The position numbers and the translations under genes were made by a program. A stretch of DNA of 64,000 bases from Symmetrospora coprosmae (taxonomy: Eukaryota > Basidiomycota > Cystobasidiomycetes > Symmetrosporaceae). Position 1 is the stretch's first letter, and each line of letters starts with the position of its first letter. The notes under the pieces are model-generated. The model was not told the DNA's origin, searched no databases, and saw only the letters and a program-made list of their open reading frames with translations. Shown here piece after piece: positions 34,605-45,649 of the stretch. The DNA lies in contig VUYT01000001.1 of assembly GCA_008802785.1 (NCBI GenBank), forward strand, positions 744,001 to 808,000, written 5' to 3'.

Positions 34605-37600
34605 ATGTCGGCTCATTCAGAGTCAGACACGCAGGATGGAGCAGAGACGTTTAGCAGCATTCGGACCCCGTCCATCCGCGGGCAGCTCGACAATCTCGCC
34701 CAGGATGCTCCCATAGACACGCAGGCAGGAGGCGCGTCACTGCAGAAGGGCATGTTTGCAAAGCTGAGAAAGGCAAAGGGGACTGTCGACAGTACGTGAA
34801 TGCCTGCGGGCCTCTCGAGATGCCTGCTCCGACAGCTGCGGCCAGCTGGCAGCGTCACCAGAAGCTGATCCATTGCCACCTGCTGGCGCTGTCCTCCGCT
34901 CTCAGTCGAGCATACCTTCAAGTTCGGTGCGTTGATTGACTGCATAAGCGCCGAATGTACATCAAGGCCCCCTGCTGACTCCTGCATGCACCAATTTCCA
35001 GTCTTCGGGAAACAGGAGTTCAAGGGCAAGCAGAGGGACATCATGAATGCCGCCATCGATGGTGAGGACCAGCGAGCACCGAAGAGCGACTGTTACTCCG
35101 AGACTAAACTCTCTGTGCCACATCAGGCATGGATGTTCTCGCCATTGCACCCACCGGGATGGGCAAGGTGAGTGGGCGCCATTATCGCAATGGCACGCGC
35201 AAAGGTAGTCGCGTCACACGGCACTCAAGCCATGGAATCCATCTCCCCTAGTCTCTCTGCTTCCAGGTCCCCGCAGTTGCAGAAGAGCATGGCCTTACGC
35301 TGGTAGTCACGCCGCTACTCGGTGCGTCCGTATCAAGCCCCGCAGCTCTCCCACCTCGCTGAAGCTGATCGCATCCGCATGGACCAGCCCTGATGGCAAA
35401 CCAAGTTCAGGCGCTCGAGAGCCTCAACATCCCAGCGGCAATGCTCACATCCAAGACGGACGAGTTCGAGAAAAAAGCCATCGAGAAGGATATGAAGTCG
35501 GGTCATCCGCGCATCAGGCTCCTCTATATCACACCGGAGAGGCTCGCCATGGACAAGTTTCAGAACCTGCTCAAGAAGGTCTACGCGCAGGGCGAGCTCT
35601 CGCGCCTTGTCATTGACGAGGCTCACTGCATCAGCGAGGTCAGTCGCGCCTTCATTCTGTCGGTGTTGCAGTTCTTCCTGATGTTGCCTTCTTGCCCACA
35701 ATATAGTGGGGCCACGACTTTAGGAAAGAGTATCAGCAGATTGGGAGATTTCGCGAACTCTTCGAGAAAGTGCCGATCATGGCGCTCACTGCGTCTGCTA
35801 CCAAAGTGTGAGTGCATCGCAGCCTTTACCGACAATCTGCTCATTGGCTGACATGCCCTGCGTAATTGCATGTTGCAGCGTCCAAGACGACATCATCACC
35901 AGTCTAGACATGCGCCTGGACAGGCTCTACAAGATCGTCCACTGTGGGTTTGACAGGTGGTGCTGCAGAGGCTCCTTTCGCAAATCTGACTCGTCAACTC
36001 ATCATACTTAGCGTTCAATCGGGCGGTAAGCAGTCGTCATCGCAGGAAGCGTTATCGGACCACTCTGACACCCGGCGTACTCTTTCACCTGTCCTTAGAA
36101 CCTGTTCTACGAGGTTCGCTATGTCCAAGACTCATTCAACACCAAGATTCAAGAAGTGACGGCTTTTATCCAGAATCTGTACCGACGCAAGCTTCGGCGT
36201 GGCGCAGAGGTCTCCGAGGAATCGGCTCGCCAGGTCTCGGGCATCGTGTACTGCCGAGCCAAGAAGACGTGCGATATGGTCGCTGATGCGCTCAGGAAGA
36301 AAGGCATCAATGCTGCTGCGTTCCATCGAGGCATGAAGGACACGGACGCCGACAGGAACGCGAGGCTCTGGAAGGATGCAGAAGCGCTCGCCAAGGACAA
36401 CAAGAAGCGGGTGGACTGTATCGGTAGGTCCTTGAACATCTTCATGATGGCAGCCGGTCTCCTCCCTGATGCCTATCTTCCTCTGATCAGTCGCGACCGT
36501 CGCTTTCGGGTGAGACTGATGACCTGCACAATCAGGAGGATAAGGAGACGAAGACAATCTTCCGCTGATACGCCATACCTTGCAGAATGGGCATTGATGC
36601 GCCTGGCTGTCGCTATGTCATCCATTTCGATGTGAGCCTCTCGCACGCGATGCGATTACAGGCCCAGCTGATCAGGTGTATACATTCTGCAGCTACCAAC
36701 CTCCTTCGAAGGATTTTACCAGGAGACGGGAAGGGTGAGTGCCATACCATCTTGTATGTATGTCAGACGTACGCTGACACCTTCGCATGGCGGCAGGCTG
36801 GACGAGATGGCCACGCAGCCCGCTGCCTGCTGTTCTACTCTAGACAGGATGCCGAAGTCGTCAAGCTCGTAACCGCCAAGACACACAAGAGCAGGGCCAA
36901 CAAGTCTTATCTGCCCGCGGCACTGGCGAACGGGTCCAAGAACTCGCTCGAGGAGCTGCTAAAGTTTGTCGAGAACGTCACCGAGTGCCGACATATCGCC
37001 ATCTGTCTGTATGAGCCATCTGATATGGAGCAGAGGCAGCAGTGGCTGACATCCTGCAGCGTTGCTTTGCAGGCAAGTATTTCGGAGAGAAGCCCAAGAT
37101 GGACATCAAGAAAAGCTACTGCGACAGTGAGCGCTGACTGCGAGACGCTCAGCACGAGCTCTGACCATGCGCTAATGGCATCGGACCCAGGATTCTGTGA
37201 CATCTGCAAGTCACCGGAGGCCGTCAAGGCCGCAAAGAAGGCTCTCGACCCGCCCGATGTCGTCGCTACGCAAATGCCGGCATTCGAGCGAGAAGCCGAG
37301 GAGCAGTGGAGCGATGAGGATGCATCGCTGGAGAGAACGATTGCGCGAACAGACAGCACAACCTCAGCCGCCTCGGTTCCCGATCAGGCCGTCACTGGCT
37401 TACCTGGCTTTCAAAAGGCGAGCAAATTCGCCGCCCAGGCAGCCGCAGTCAACATGGTCGAAGATGGCGGCAAGGAGTCGGAGACGGAGACAGAGGAACT
37501 GTTCCCCGGCTCTATGCTGCAAGCGCACGAAGAAGCTGCACAAATCGGACCTTACGAGCCCGCCGAATGGTCGGAGGAGGGCGTCCTGGCAACGGGTGCA

Positions 37601-39062
37601 GCGGTATCTGCGGAGGAGGACCAGAGCCTGCCGGAGGCCTTCAAGGACCCGATGCAGTGGCGATCGGAGAACAGCATGGACGTGGACGACACCGATGTCA
37701 ATGAAGATGACGACAGCGATCTCCAGCTTCCACCGCCTCTCGGTCGCCCGCAGCTCGAAGAGGACGAGGCCTTCTTCCGGCCCCAGTCACCAGCGAATGA
37801 CGACGACATTGTGCCCTTCATGGATGAGAAGGGCCGAGAGTGGCACGCGAAGGCGCCGAAAGCGCAACGCGAGGGGAACGGAGGTGCCATGCATGAGTCG
37901 GAGGAACAGGCCGCGCCGGACAAAGCGAGCTGGCAGAGACGCAAACGACCATTCGAAGCTCCGCGCCAGACGCAGATGGATCAGCCATCTTCCTCGTCCT
38001 CGCCGCCTCCTGCTCCCTACGTCCAGGCTCAGCCGCACGCTTCCGTGCTCGACTCGACCGTCGCTGACCCGAGCAAAGTGGCCCTAGGCATGCCGAGCAA
38101 CATTGTCGACATTGATTCTGACAGTGATGAGGATCTGCCTACTCTGCCGCGCGGTCCGTCGCCAAAAAGACAGGCTCTTGCGGCGACTGGCAGTGGCATA
38201 CAAGGACCTGGGAAAGGTTAGTCGCTGCTTGACTGGTCGTCACAAACCGATTGTAGCTGACGTCTGATGCTCTTTGTGCGCTAAGTCCGTCACCTCGTAC
38301 AGCCGAAGACGACACTCGGCTCTGGGTCGAAGAGCTACGGCCACGGCAACGAGGGCAAGTCAGGGGGAAGCGGGTTCAAGGTGCCTTTCAAAGATGCGAC
38401 CAATGGGTACGGACATGCGCAAGAGCTTCCGCAGCTGGAAGGTATGTGACGATGCTAGCCCGCTTGTGCGTACTGAGGACTAATCGTGCATGACGACCCC
38501 GCCTGCAGATGCACCCATCAGCAAGGACATCTCCTTCAAGCTGGTCCCTGAAAAGTGGACGAAGAAGGTCACCGAAGGGCTCAGGAAGGACGCTATCCGA
38601 CAGTGCCACGCGCTGCTCTGCAAAGCCTTCCTGGCCAGTGGAGAAATTCGAGCCACTTCAGAGGAGGAGGAGCTTTTCAGCAAGCTCCGCGCATCACAGG
38701 CAGTCCTGCGGCAGAAGTGGGTCTATCGCAGCAGATGGCCACGCCATTCGGGGTCTGCGAGCTTAACTGACATTCGCGCTCTCAGAAACGAGACCATGCT
38801 GTTCGCAGCGCTTGAGCTCGAGAGCGACGTCTTCTGGACCACGATTTCGCCCGGCGGGTACACGATCGCCGTTACGAGGCATCTCAACGCGATCAAGTCA
38901 CTCACGAAGTCGTCTGCCTGGCTACACACTTTCCCGACGTCGGCAGACCCGGCGCTCGATGATATTTTCAAGGCCACCATGCGAGCTACCAGGCTACACA
39001 AGCACTACGAGTCCGGTCAGCTGAGCAAGCGGAGGTCCAGCAGTGAAGATGATAGCGATTGA
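34605..39062 (+). CDS. RecQ-family DNA helicase with long acidic C-terminal region
   Basis: An ATP-dependent 3'-5' DNA helicase for recombination and fork repair. Helicase motifs assemble across about a dozen introns: [11 protein letters not shown], Walker [37 protein letters not shown] in [52 protein letters not shown], and FYQETGRAGRDG. The RecQ zinc ligands follow ([10 protein letters not shown], later CDICK). After that come ~400 acidic, low-complexity residues containing a SUMO-interaction-like [11 protein letters not shown], then a conserved-looking helical C-terminal segment (38519-39062, [20 protein letters not shown]). No HRDC domain was recognised. The start [12 protein letters not shown] fits. 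Whether the final two exons belong to this gene is inferred from phase and absence of another start. Confidence 0.87.
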
Positions 39063-39194
39063 TGAAGTGTGACAGGGCCGTTCAGTTCATTTGCGAGTAG
39101 ATTCGCAGTTTCAGTTGTCGTGCATTGTTGTTGTTCACCCCTCTATTATCGATCTGATTGCAGAAGTACAGCAATGCACACGTGCCCACACTAC

Positions 39195-40184
39195 TCATGG
39201 ACTGGTGGCTATTCTGCCAAAGACTGAGACACCTTCTCTGCCAAGAGCAGTGCCAACGCCCACCCATCTCGCACCAACGCCCTGCATCCGCTTGAGCCCT
39301 GCGCCGTCGCCGACCCCTCCAACGCCTATTATATCTATCTCTTGCAGCTCCGGAACGGCATCTAGCATATTTCGGAGGGTCTTGATATTCCCGAGCGCCA
39401 GCGGATGAAGGCTCGCCCCTGCCAGACCACCGATGCCTTGCCCCAAGGCAGAGCTCAGGGCCGGCTGCCCATCAGCTTCGAGCACCAGGCAGGAGCCGAG
39501 CGTATTCGTGGCGGTAAGGAAGTCTATAGGTGGTGGACTTCCCGGAGTTGCTGCTACGGCTGCTGCGAGCGTGTGGATGAGGGTAGCGAACTGGTCGTCG
39601 TACGTGTAAGGAGGCGTCTTTATACCGATAGGCACGGCGAGCGAGCGCTCGCTCGCTAGGAGGTCCGTGTACTCTGCGAGAGCCGGACCAGAGTACGCTG
39701 GCGGCGGCTTGCCCGGAATATTAGGGCAGGACAGATTGATCTCCATGCAGAGCTGAGTACCGGGTGGCATGCCTGCATGCGCTGCCTTGATCAGGCGATA
39801 GCACTCCTTTACGTCCTCGGGTGAGCCAGTGACCGATACGACGAATGGCTTTCTCGGGCCGAGAGAGGAAGAGACGATGTCGCGGATGTAGACGAGGTAG
39901 TCTTCGAGCGGGATAGGAGAGTAACCGAGGGTGTTCAAGGAGGACGAGGAGTTGGCTGGAGCCTCGCCATCCGGTGGTGGCTGCGGGGCTGCTGCATGAG
40001 TCTGCGGGTCGAAAAAGGTGTGCTGGTGCACCTGGGCGTTGTGCGGGAAGCCTCGAAGTAGACTCGTTCGTGTGGTCACTGCGCCCGTATGTTCGCAATC
40101 GTAGAGATTCTGCAGCTGCTCTTTGCTCGAGCACCACGGATTAGCGCTGTTGAGCAAAGGCGGGTTGATAAGGGGAAGTGGCAT
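39195..40184 (-). CDS. Dihydroorotate dehydrogenase, class 1A (cytosolic, fumarate type)
   Basis: Oxidises dihydroorotate to orotate in pyrimidine synthesis; class 1A enzymes are soluble and usually pass electrons to fumarate. One uninterrupted 329-residue frame starts MPLPLINPPLLNSANPW. It has NPW, HTGAVTTRTSLLRG, VTGSPEDVKECYRLI, the active-site block MEINLSCPNIPGKPPPAYSG with the catalytic Cys, IGIKTPPYT, FLTATNTLGSCLVLE, GGLAGASLHPLALGN and GVGGVGDGAGLKRM. There is no mitochondrial presequence or membrane helix, unlike the class 2 enzyme (URA9-type) standard in most fungi. It lacks introns although every confident neighbour is intron-rich, which hints at separate origin. Confidence 0.9.
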   Translation of the reverse strand: MPLPLINPPLLNSANPWCSSKEQLQNLYDCEHTGAVTTRTSLLRGFPHNAQVHQHTFFDPQTHAAAPQPPPDGEAPANSSSSLNTLGYSPIPLEDYLVYIRDIVSSSLGPRKPFVVSVTGSPEDVKECYRLIKAAHAGMPPGTQLCMEINLSCPNIPGKPPPAYSGPALAEYTDLLASERSLAVPIGIKTPPYTYDDQFATLIHTLAAAVAATPGSPPPIDFLTATNTLGSCLVLEADGQPALSSALGQGIGGLAGASLHPLALGNIKTLRNMLDAVPELQEIDIIGVGGVGDGAGLKRMQGVGARWVGVGTALGREGVSVFGRIATSP

Positions 40185-40388
40185 GCCTGCGGTGAGAAGA
40201 AGCGACTGTCAGTGCGAGACAGGCCTAGGGCATTAATGTTTGATGCGCACGGCTGAAGTGGTCTTGGTCTCGGTGGATCGGAGAGGGCAAAGAGCAAGAT
40301 GTGACGGTCTGGTCGTCGGATGTCAGCCGGAGACCACAACGTCCTGTTAGGTACACGTTCACGTCCGACTGCCAGGGAAGGCGTCAGC
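40185..40388. promoter_or_regulatory. Short bidirectional promoter, dihydroorotate dehydrogenase / SWI5
   Basis: 204 bp between two start codons with no further gene. Confidence 0.45.
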
Positions 40389-40985
40389 ATGAGTTCGTCC
40401 ATGTCGAGCAAGGTCCGTTGGTCTCGGCTTCATCTCTCACCAAGCTCTCAGGTGTCGCTAAACAGCTCCGCACGTTGCCAGAATGACCAGGCGCGACAGC
40501 GGCGTTACCTCGCTGTGAAGGAGGAGGTGGAGAAGCTTGAGGCCGAAATGAAGGGACACGACTGCGATGCGATGGTCAAGGAGCATCTCCGAGCCCTCAA
40601 CGAGGTACGTTTGTCTGGTGGCTGCCGTAAGTCGACCACTCGCAGACTGATCCTGACGCGTGCATCCCTGTCGCCACAAACAACCCTGCAGTACAACGCG
40701 CGAAAGGTCTGCAAGGCGGCCTCGACGCATAGCCTTCGCTGGACTGACAGTGTCTAACACCTCCCGCAGGATGCCGCGTCCGTCATCATCGGCAAAGTAC
40801 GTGCGCTTCCTCCGCCAACGCCCCGAATCCCGCTGACGTCGCCTTGTCAAGCAGATCTCTGACATCGAGCAGTCTACGTGAGCAAAGTCAATCCATTGAC
40901 TGCGTATGCGTATCCGGCTGACGTACAGCCCTGCACCAGCATTGCCGAGATCTACAAGCGTCTGGATCTAGAGCTGGACGACTGA
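40389..40985 (+). CDS. SWI5: Recombination mediator SWI5 (Sae3 homologue)
   Basis: Small partner of Sfr1/Mei5 that promotes Rad51/Dmc1 strand exchange. Six exons were read: 40389-40412, 40482-40604, 40692-40706, 40770-40796, 40855-40877 and 40940-40985. They join in phase to 85 residues. The product has a coiled-coil start (VKEEVEKLEAEMKGHD), then VKEHLRALNE-YNARK-DAASVIIGK-ISDIEQST-IAEIYKRLDLELDD (dashes are exon joins). This follows the SWI5 pattern of helix, IxxLHxYNEIKD, IGxIAxxExxxxxEIYxRFxLD. Length is normal for the family. Exon 3 is only 15 nt. No single open frame reveals this gene, so automatic annotation may miss it. Confidence 0.85.
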
Positions 40986-41040
40986 AGAGGGACGATGGAT
41001 GTTGACGAGGGACGATGGAGACTGAAGGGGGACGATGGAC
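40979..41040 (+). repeat. 20-bp-period tandem repeat over the SWI5 stop and 3' end
   Basis: GGGACGATGG recurs at 40989, 41009 and 41029, exactly 20 bp apart. The flanking ACTGAAG is also repeated 40 bp apart, so a local duplication copied the end of the SWI5 coding region into its 3' flank. Confidence 0.8.
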
Positions 41041-41274
41041 AAGCTGGCGACTGTCCTTTCAGCGCATCACCCTCATTCGGATGTCAGTGCCACAGTCTGT
41101 TGTTGTGTGAGGATAAGCTCGCTTCGTTTTGCACTCGCTCGCAGCGTCGCCTCCTGAAGAGGTCTCTAAGTTGTGGTCTAGGATACAGGAATTGGCATTT
41201 CGAACGAGTGACACATGTGCAGTTGATGCTGTGGAGAATATGGTCTGACTGAGTTGCGCTGGTCGGTTGCTGAT

Positions 41275-42711
41275 CTAGAGTACCTGCACTTTGGGGAACT
41301 TGAAGGCTGGGCCGACCTGGCCAACGCACATGGCGCCCATCTTGTGGCCAGCTTCGACGGCCTCAGCGATGCTCTTTCCGGCAGTGATGGCGCCGCAGAA
41401 GCCGCCAGCGAAAGCGTCGCCAGCGCCGTTGGTGTCGACAATCTGGTCGTCGGCAATCTTGCTGACGGTGTACACTTCGTGCTTATCGCTGTCACCCTTG
41501 GCGACAATCGTGCTGTCGGCGCCCTGCGTGATGACGACAACGCGCGGTCGGTCGCTGTTGACCTTGTCAAAGGTAGCAATCTTCTTTGCGATCTCGACAA
41601 CGTCGGTAGTCTGCAGTGTATCGTCAAGCGAGCGTCAGGGCAGCTCCGTGGAAGGCGGAATACGCCGCACATAGGCACCAGACTGACCTTCAGGCTGTGG
41701 GACTCGGCAAACGCAGCGGCCTCGCTCTCGTTACCAATGACAATGTCGGCGTACTCGAGAACTTGGTTGAGCTGGCTCTTGAAGAATTGGGGGATGAAGG
41801 GGGCAGAAAGATTCATGGCGAAGGTCTGCGAAAGATCGAATGCAAATCGCATGGGAGGTTTTGTCAGTGCAATTTCACTCTCGCACCAACGTCGCTACAT
41901 CGCTCCCACCCACCTTCTTGTTCTCGTGCGAGTGCTTTGCGAGGATGAGGGCCGACTCGACACCGTGGGTGAGGAAGAAGCCACCAAGGTAGAAGAACTT
42001 TGCGCCCTCGATGAGCTTCTTGATCTCCGGCTTCTCAAGGTGTGACTTGTCGAACTTCTCTGCCGCGCCGAGCTCAGTGCAGAGCGAGCGGTTGTGGCCA
42101 GAGAGGACGACGGCGCATGCACCCGTCGGAGCGTCCTCGACGACCTGGTAGGCCGAGTAAAGACCCTCGCGGTCGTTGGCTGCTCGCAGCTGGTCGGCGA
42201 GAGCGTCCTTGCCGACGGCACCAATGTAGGCGGTCGAGTTGTCCGGGAGAACGTACTGTATGCGTGAGCAGAGGCGCTGCCGAGGTCAGCCAGAGGCATC
42301 GAAAGTACCCGCGCTTGACAGGTCAGACACGCTGCGAAGCCCACCTGAGCGCCTCGAGCAGCGTTCTGGGCAGCTCCACCGGCGACGTAGACGGGCTTGT
42401 AGTTCTGCTCGAGGTCCGTGTAGCTGGATGCACGGGCGCGACTGTCAGCCGGACCGCTTCTTAGCCGTCCACATTTCTGCAGTGCGATCGACCCACATCT
42501 CCTTCTGCTTGCCCTCTGCGAGGATGGCGTCGTTGGCCTTGAGGTTGTACTTTGCGAGCAGGCTCTCATCCGTGACCTGCATGTCGAGCAGGCTGTCCAC
42601 CGAACGTGCATTGCGAGGGTCAGCTCGCTGTTTGAGCTTGAGCTTCAGGTCAGGCCTCATCGCGCAGACTTACGGGTTACCCATTGCGACGAAGGCGTAC
42701 TTTCCGACCAT
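41275..42711 (-). CDS. ADO1: Adenosine kinase (PfkB family)
   Basis: Phosphorylates adenosine to AMP; in fungi it also clears adenosine released from S-adenosylhomocysteine. Exon 1 is MVGKYAFVAMGNP (start 42711). Then come LLDMQVTDESLLAKYNLKAN, the substrate-site GGAAQNAARGAQ, an exon from about 42255 (YVLPDNSTAYIGAVGKDALAD...GACAVVLSG), LSAPFIPQFFKSQL, VIGNESEAAAFAE and the PfkB signature DTNGAGDAFAGGF with the catalytic Asp. It ends FKFPKVQVL. Five or six introns. About 345 residues, normal length, cytosolic. Methyl-cycle context is shared in theme only with the homocysteine methyltransferase 20 kb away. Confidence 0.93.
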
Positions 42712-43096
42712 TGTGAATGTGTGTTCTAAGCAGGAAGTTATGTCCTAGACGGTGTGTAAGCTCTGAAAGGTGTTGGTGGAAGGAGGCCAGCAGGAATCGC
42801 GAGGAGTCGTCACGGCGGCGCGCAAGAGGGGGCCAGCCTGTCGCAGAAAGAGAGAGAGCGCACGAAACGGTACACAGGGCAAGAGCACAGGCACAGGTGT
42901 AACCTCAGTCGCAGAGGCGATTGACCACTGCGGAGAACTGACGAGGAATTCCTGCCATTGTCCAGCCCATCCCGACTGGCTGCTGCTGCTGCTAGCTGTA
43001 CACGATTCGCGAGCACCTCCTTCTGTGCGTAAAGTACACGTTCACTTACGCTCACCCAGTTCATTGCATGCACGTCATGCTGACACAATTGGCTCG
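42712..43096. promoter_or_regulatory. Upstream region of adenosine kinase
   Basis: 385 bp between two minus-strand genes. It should hold the adenosine kinase promoter and the 3' end of the U1A-type gene. No gene was recognised. Confidence 0.4.
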
Positions 43097-44264
43097 TCAT
43101 TGCTTTGCGTAGGTGACCTGCCAGATGCAAGGAGATAGCACATCAGCATGTTGAGCTGTTCAGATGGGACAGTGCAGAGGCACAGAGACGCACCTTCATC
43201 TCGCGGTCCTCTTCCAGCTTGTAGTTGTGCAACGCTTCCTTTGCCGTTATGGCGCTGCGCTCGTCCATGTATTCGACGAACGCAATGCCCTTGCGGCCAG
43301 GAATGGTACGGATGTCGTGCAGATTCGGGTGCACCTTGAACAGCACCTCGAGGTCGTCCTTTGTCGTCGTGTCGGGCAGGTTCTGAATGAAAAGAATCTT
43401 GTTGGGCGGGAGGAACTCGTCGATAAAGACGGCTGCGGCGCGTTTCGCTGGACCGTCCCCTGCTGCGGGTGGTGCTGTTGCTCCCAAGGCGGCTGTAACG
43501 GTATAGAATGGTAAGCTGGCTGCACCTTGCGCCAACAGAGGGAAACAGCAATCACTGACCCATCTTTGCGGCGTAGCGTTTCGCTCCTGCCTTCTTGCGT
43601 AGGGGATTCCTGTTGCGGCTGATCTCTGGCGAGGACGTCCGTGTCAAGCAGCGAGTCAGTCAGCTTCCGACCAACAAGAAATGCAGGGCGGAGTGAGGTA
43701 ATCCAACCCACTTTTCCTGACCTTCCGCTCCTCGACGTGCACCTCTAGCAGATCTGGCGTCTTGCGCTTGACCACGGCATCGCTCGGTGTCCGTGCGAAC
43801 TGGACGTTGATGGGCTTTCCGTACAGGGGGAACCCTTTCACCTCCTTGACGGCTCTTGCTGCAGCGTCGCGATTCGCCATCGACACGAATGCTTGCCCGC
43901 GCATGCGGACGTTCCTGTGCGCAACCACATCGAGGACTGTCCCGTACGTCCGAAAGAGGTTCCGCAGCGTCTCCTTGAGAACCTTTGTGGATATCTTCTC
44001 GTTCAGGTTGTTCAGGTAGAGCGTCTCGACTGCACTGGGCCCTGACGGCGGCTGCTGCGGAGGCTGCGACTGTTCCTTCTTGTCTGTTGCTGCCTCCTCC
44101 CCCGTCGTCGTCGCGGCTGCCACTCCCACTGCCTCCGCGCTATCCTCCGTCGCTGCTGCTGCTTTCGACGTGGATGCTTCTCCCTGTGCCGCCTCCATCT
44201 CGACGTCTGGCTGCTGCTGCTGCTGCAATGCTGCCACTGTCACAGGCTGCTCTACTTCAGCCAT
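43097..44264 (-). CDS. U1A/U2B''-type snRNP protein (two RRMs)
   Basis: A spliceosomal RNA-binding protein of the U1A/U2B''/SNF family, which binds stem-loops of U1 or U2 snRNA. RRM1: TLYLNNLNEKISTKVLKETL (RNP2) with RGQAFVSMANRDAA (RNP1). RRM2: NKILFIQNLPDTTTKDDLEV with KGIAFVEYMDERSA. A last exon of 7 codons including the stop (acceptor after 43118) adds VTYAKQ, the usual family ending, so the true stop is at 43097. The start MAEVEQPVTVAALQQQQQ opens a ~75-residue Gln/Ala/acidic extension not typical of yeast Mud1 or Msl1. Sequence alone does not decide between U1A and U2B''. Confidence 0.88.
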
Positions 44265-44442
44265 GGCGTATATGTATGTGTGCTGCACTCTCTGTCGCTC
44301 TGCGGGTCGTGCTGAAGCCGAACAGAGCAGGAGCAGGCAGCCCTGAATTTCGATGGCCGGACGGGAGGGACGAGCTCTCTCGAGGACCAACCAACCGCTC
44401 TAACGCACATCGTCAACGTCTATACACTCCCGAGCACACATC
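44265..44442. promoter_or_regulatory. Short bidirectional promoter, U1A-type gene / uL1m
   Basis: 178 bp between the two start codons, shared by a spliceosomal and a mitochondrial ribosomal gene. Confidence 0.5.
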
Positions 44443-45451
44443 ATGGCAGCAGCTTCCACCAGCAGGGTCGTCTGCGAGCTCGTCGCCGCACCCTGCGCTT
44501 TCATCGCGCGAGGGCAGCCTGTGCTGCACACCTTCGCAGGAGCGCGCTTCGCTTCAAGCTCTTCCAGGTCCACAACCTCGCCAGGCAAGAGCCGCAGCAA
44601 ACGCCCTGCACCTGCACCGTCTCCGAACTCATTGACGTTCAGCGAGGCCGTCTGGACACTGCGCGCCATCTCGCCGGGAGACACCACCTCTGCCTTTGAG
44701 CTCACCCTGCTCCCTCGACTGGCGCCGAGCGTCAACATCAACTCGCTCAGAGGCAGGACATTCTTGCCCTACGACGCGAGCAATACAAAGAAGAAGGAAG
44801 TCATTCTCGTCTTCGCCGAGGGAGAGCTGGCAGAGCAGGCACGACGGGAAGGAGCGGACATTGTCGGCGGATCGGAGCTCATTGACGAGGTGGGCACAGA
44901 TACCGGCTGAATATGAGAGACTCGCACAAATTCACTGACCATAACGCTCGCTTACCGTTCACATGCACCAGGTCCTGCAATCACGCATATCGCCAACCAA
45001 GATCATCTGCGCGCCAGACCAGCTCGCAGCCCTCACAAGATCCCAGCTACCTCGACTGCTGGGGCCAAAGGGTCTCATGCCATCAGCGAAGCGAGGTTCT
45101 GTAACCGCCGAGATCGGCAAGGCCATCAAGGAGGCTCGAGGCGGGCTCGACTGGATGGGCACGAGCATTGGCTCGAGCACCAAAGGCAGCAGCAAGGACA
45201 AGTCGGATCGCGGAGTTGTCGCGGTCGCGATTGGCAGGATGGACTTTGACGAGGAGCAGATCAGGGAGAACGTGAGGCATCTGGGGCAAGAAATCCTCAA
45301 CGTCTGCAATGGCGTAGGCACGCAGGCCGAAGTTTCAACGGGCGGCGCAGGCGGGAAGAAGAAGACGGCGCAGATTGAAAAAATGTACCTGACGACAACC
45401 AAGGGCATCAGTGTGCATGTCACCGATGTGCAGCAGCTGCTTGCGCAATGA
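44443..45451 (+). CDS. MRPL1: Mitochondrial large-subunit ribosomal protein uL1m
   Basis: Two exons (44443-44889, 44972-45451) give 308 residues. The Ser/Arg/Ala-rich N-terminus (FAGARFASSSSRSTT) is a mitochondrial presequence. The L1 fold follows: FELTLLPRLAPSVNINSLRG, RTFLPYD, VILVFAEGELAEQARREGAD, then in exon 2 LPRLLGPKGLMPSAKRGSVT, the L1 signature. It forms the L1 stalk near the ribosomal E site. The C-terminal end, STTKGISVHV-like at about 45390, is also typical. Confidence 0.92.
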
Positions 45452-45649
45452 AGACAGCAGTCTCTTCTCGGTACCAATTTGAGTTGATGACAAAGCGTCT
45501 GAGTCGGGAGCCCGACATTGGCGCTTTTGCACGCTGCTACAGCATTACGAGAGGCCGTTGAAGTATACCGTCAAGCTACGATAGATGCGCTTCACATTGA
45601 TCACGTCCCACTTTCTCCTGGGCTTTCTAGATGTGCCCGTCTCATCGCA

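Noticed and set aside
41254-42045. Open frame of 263 codons on the + strand
   Set aside because: Antisense to adenosine kinase, mirroring its codon bias.
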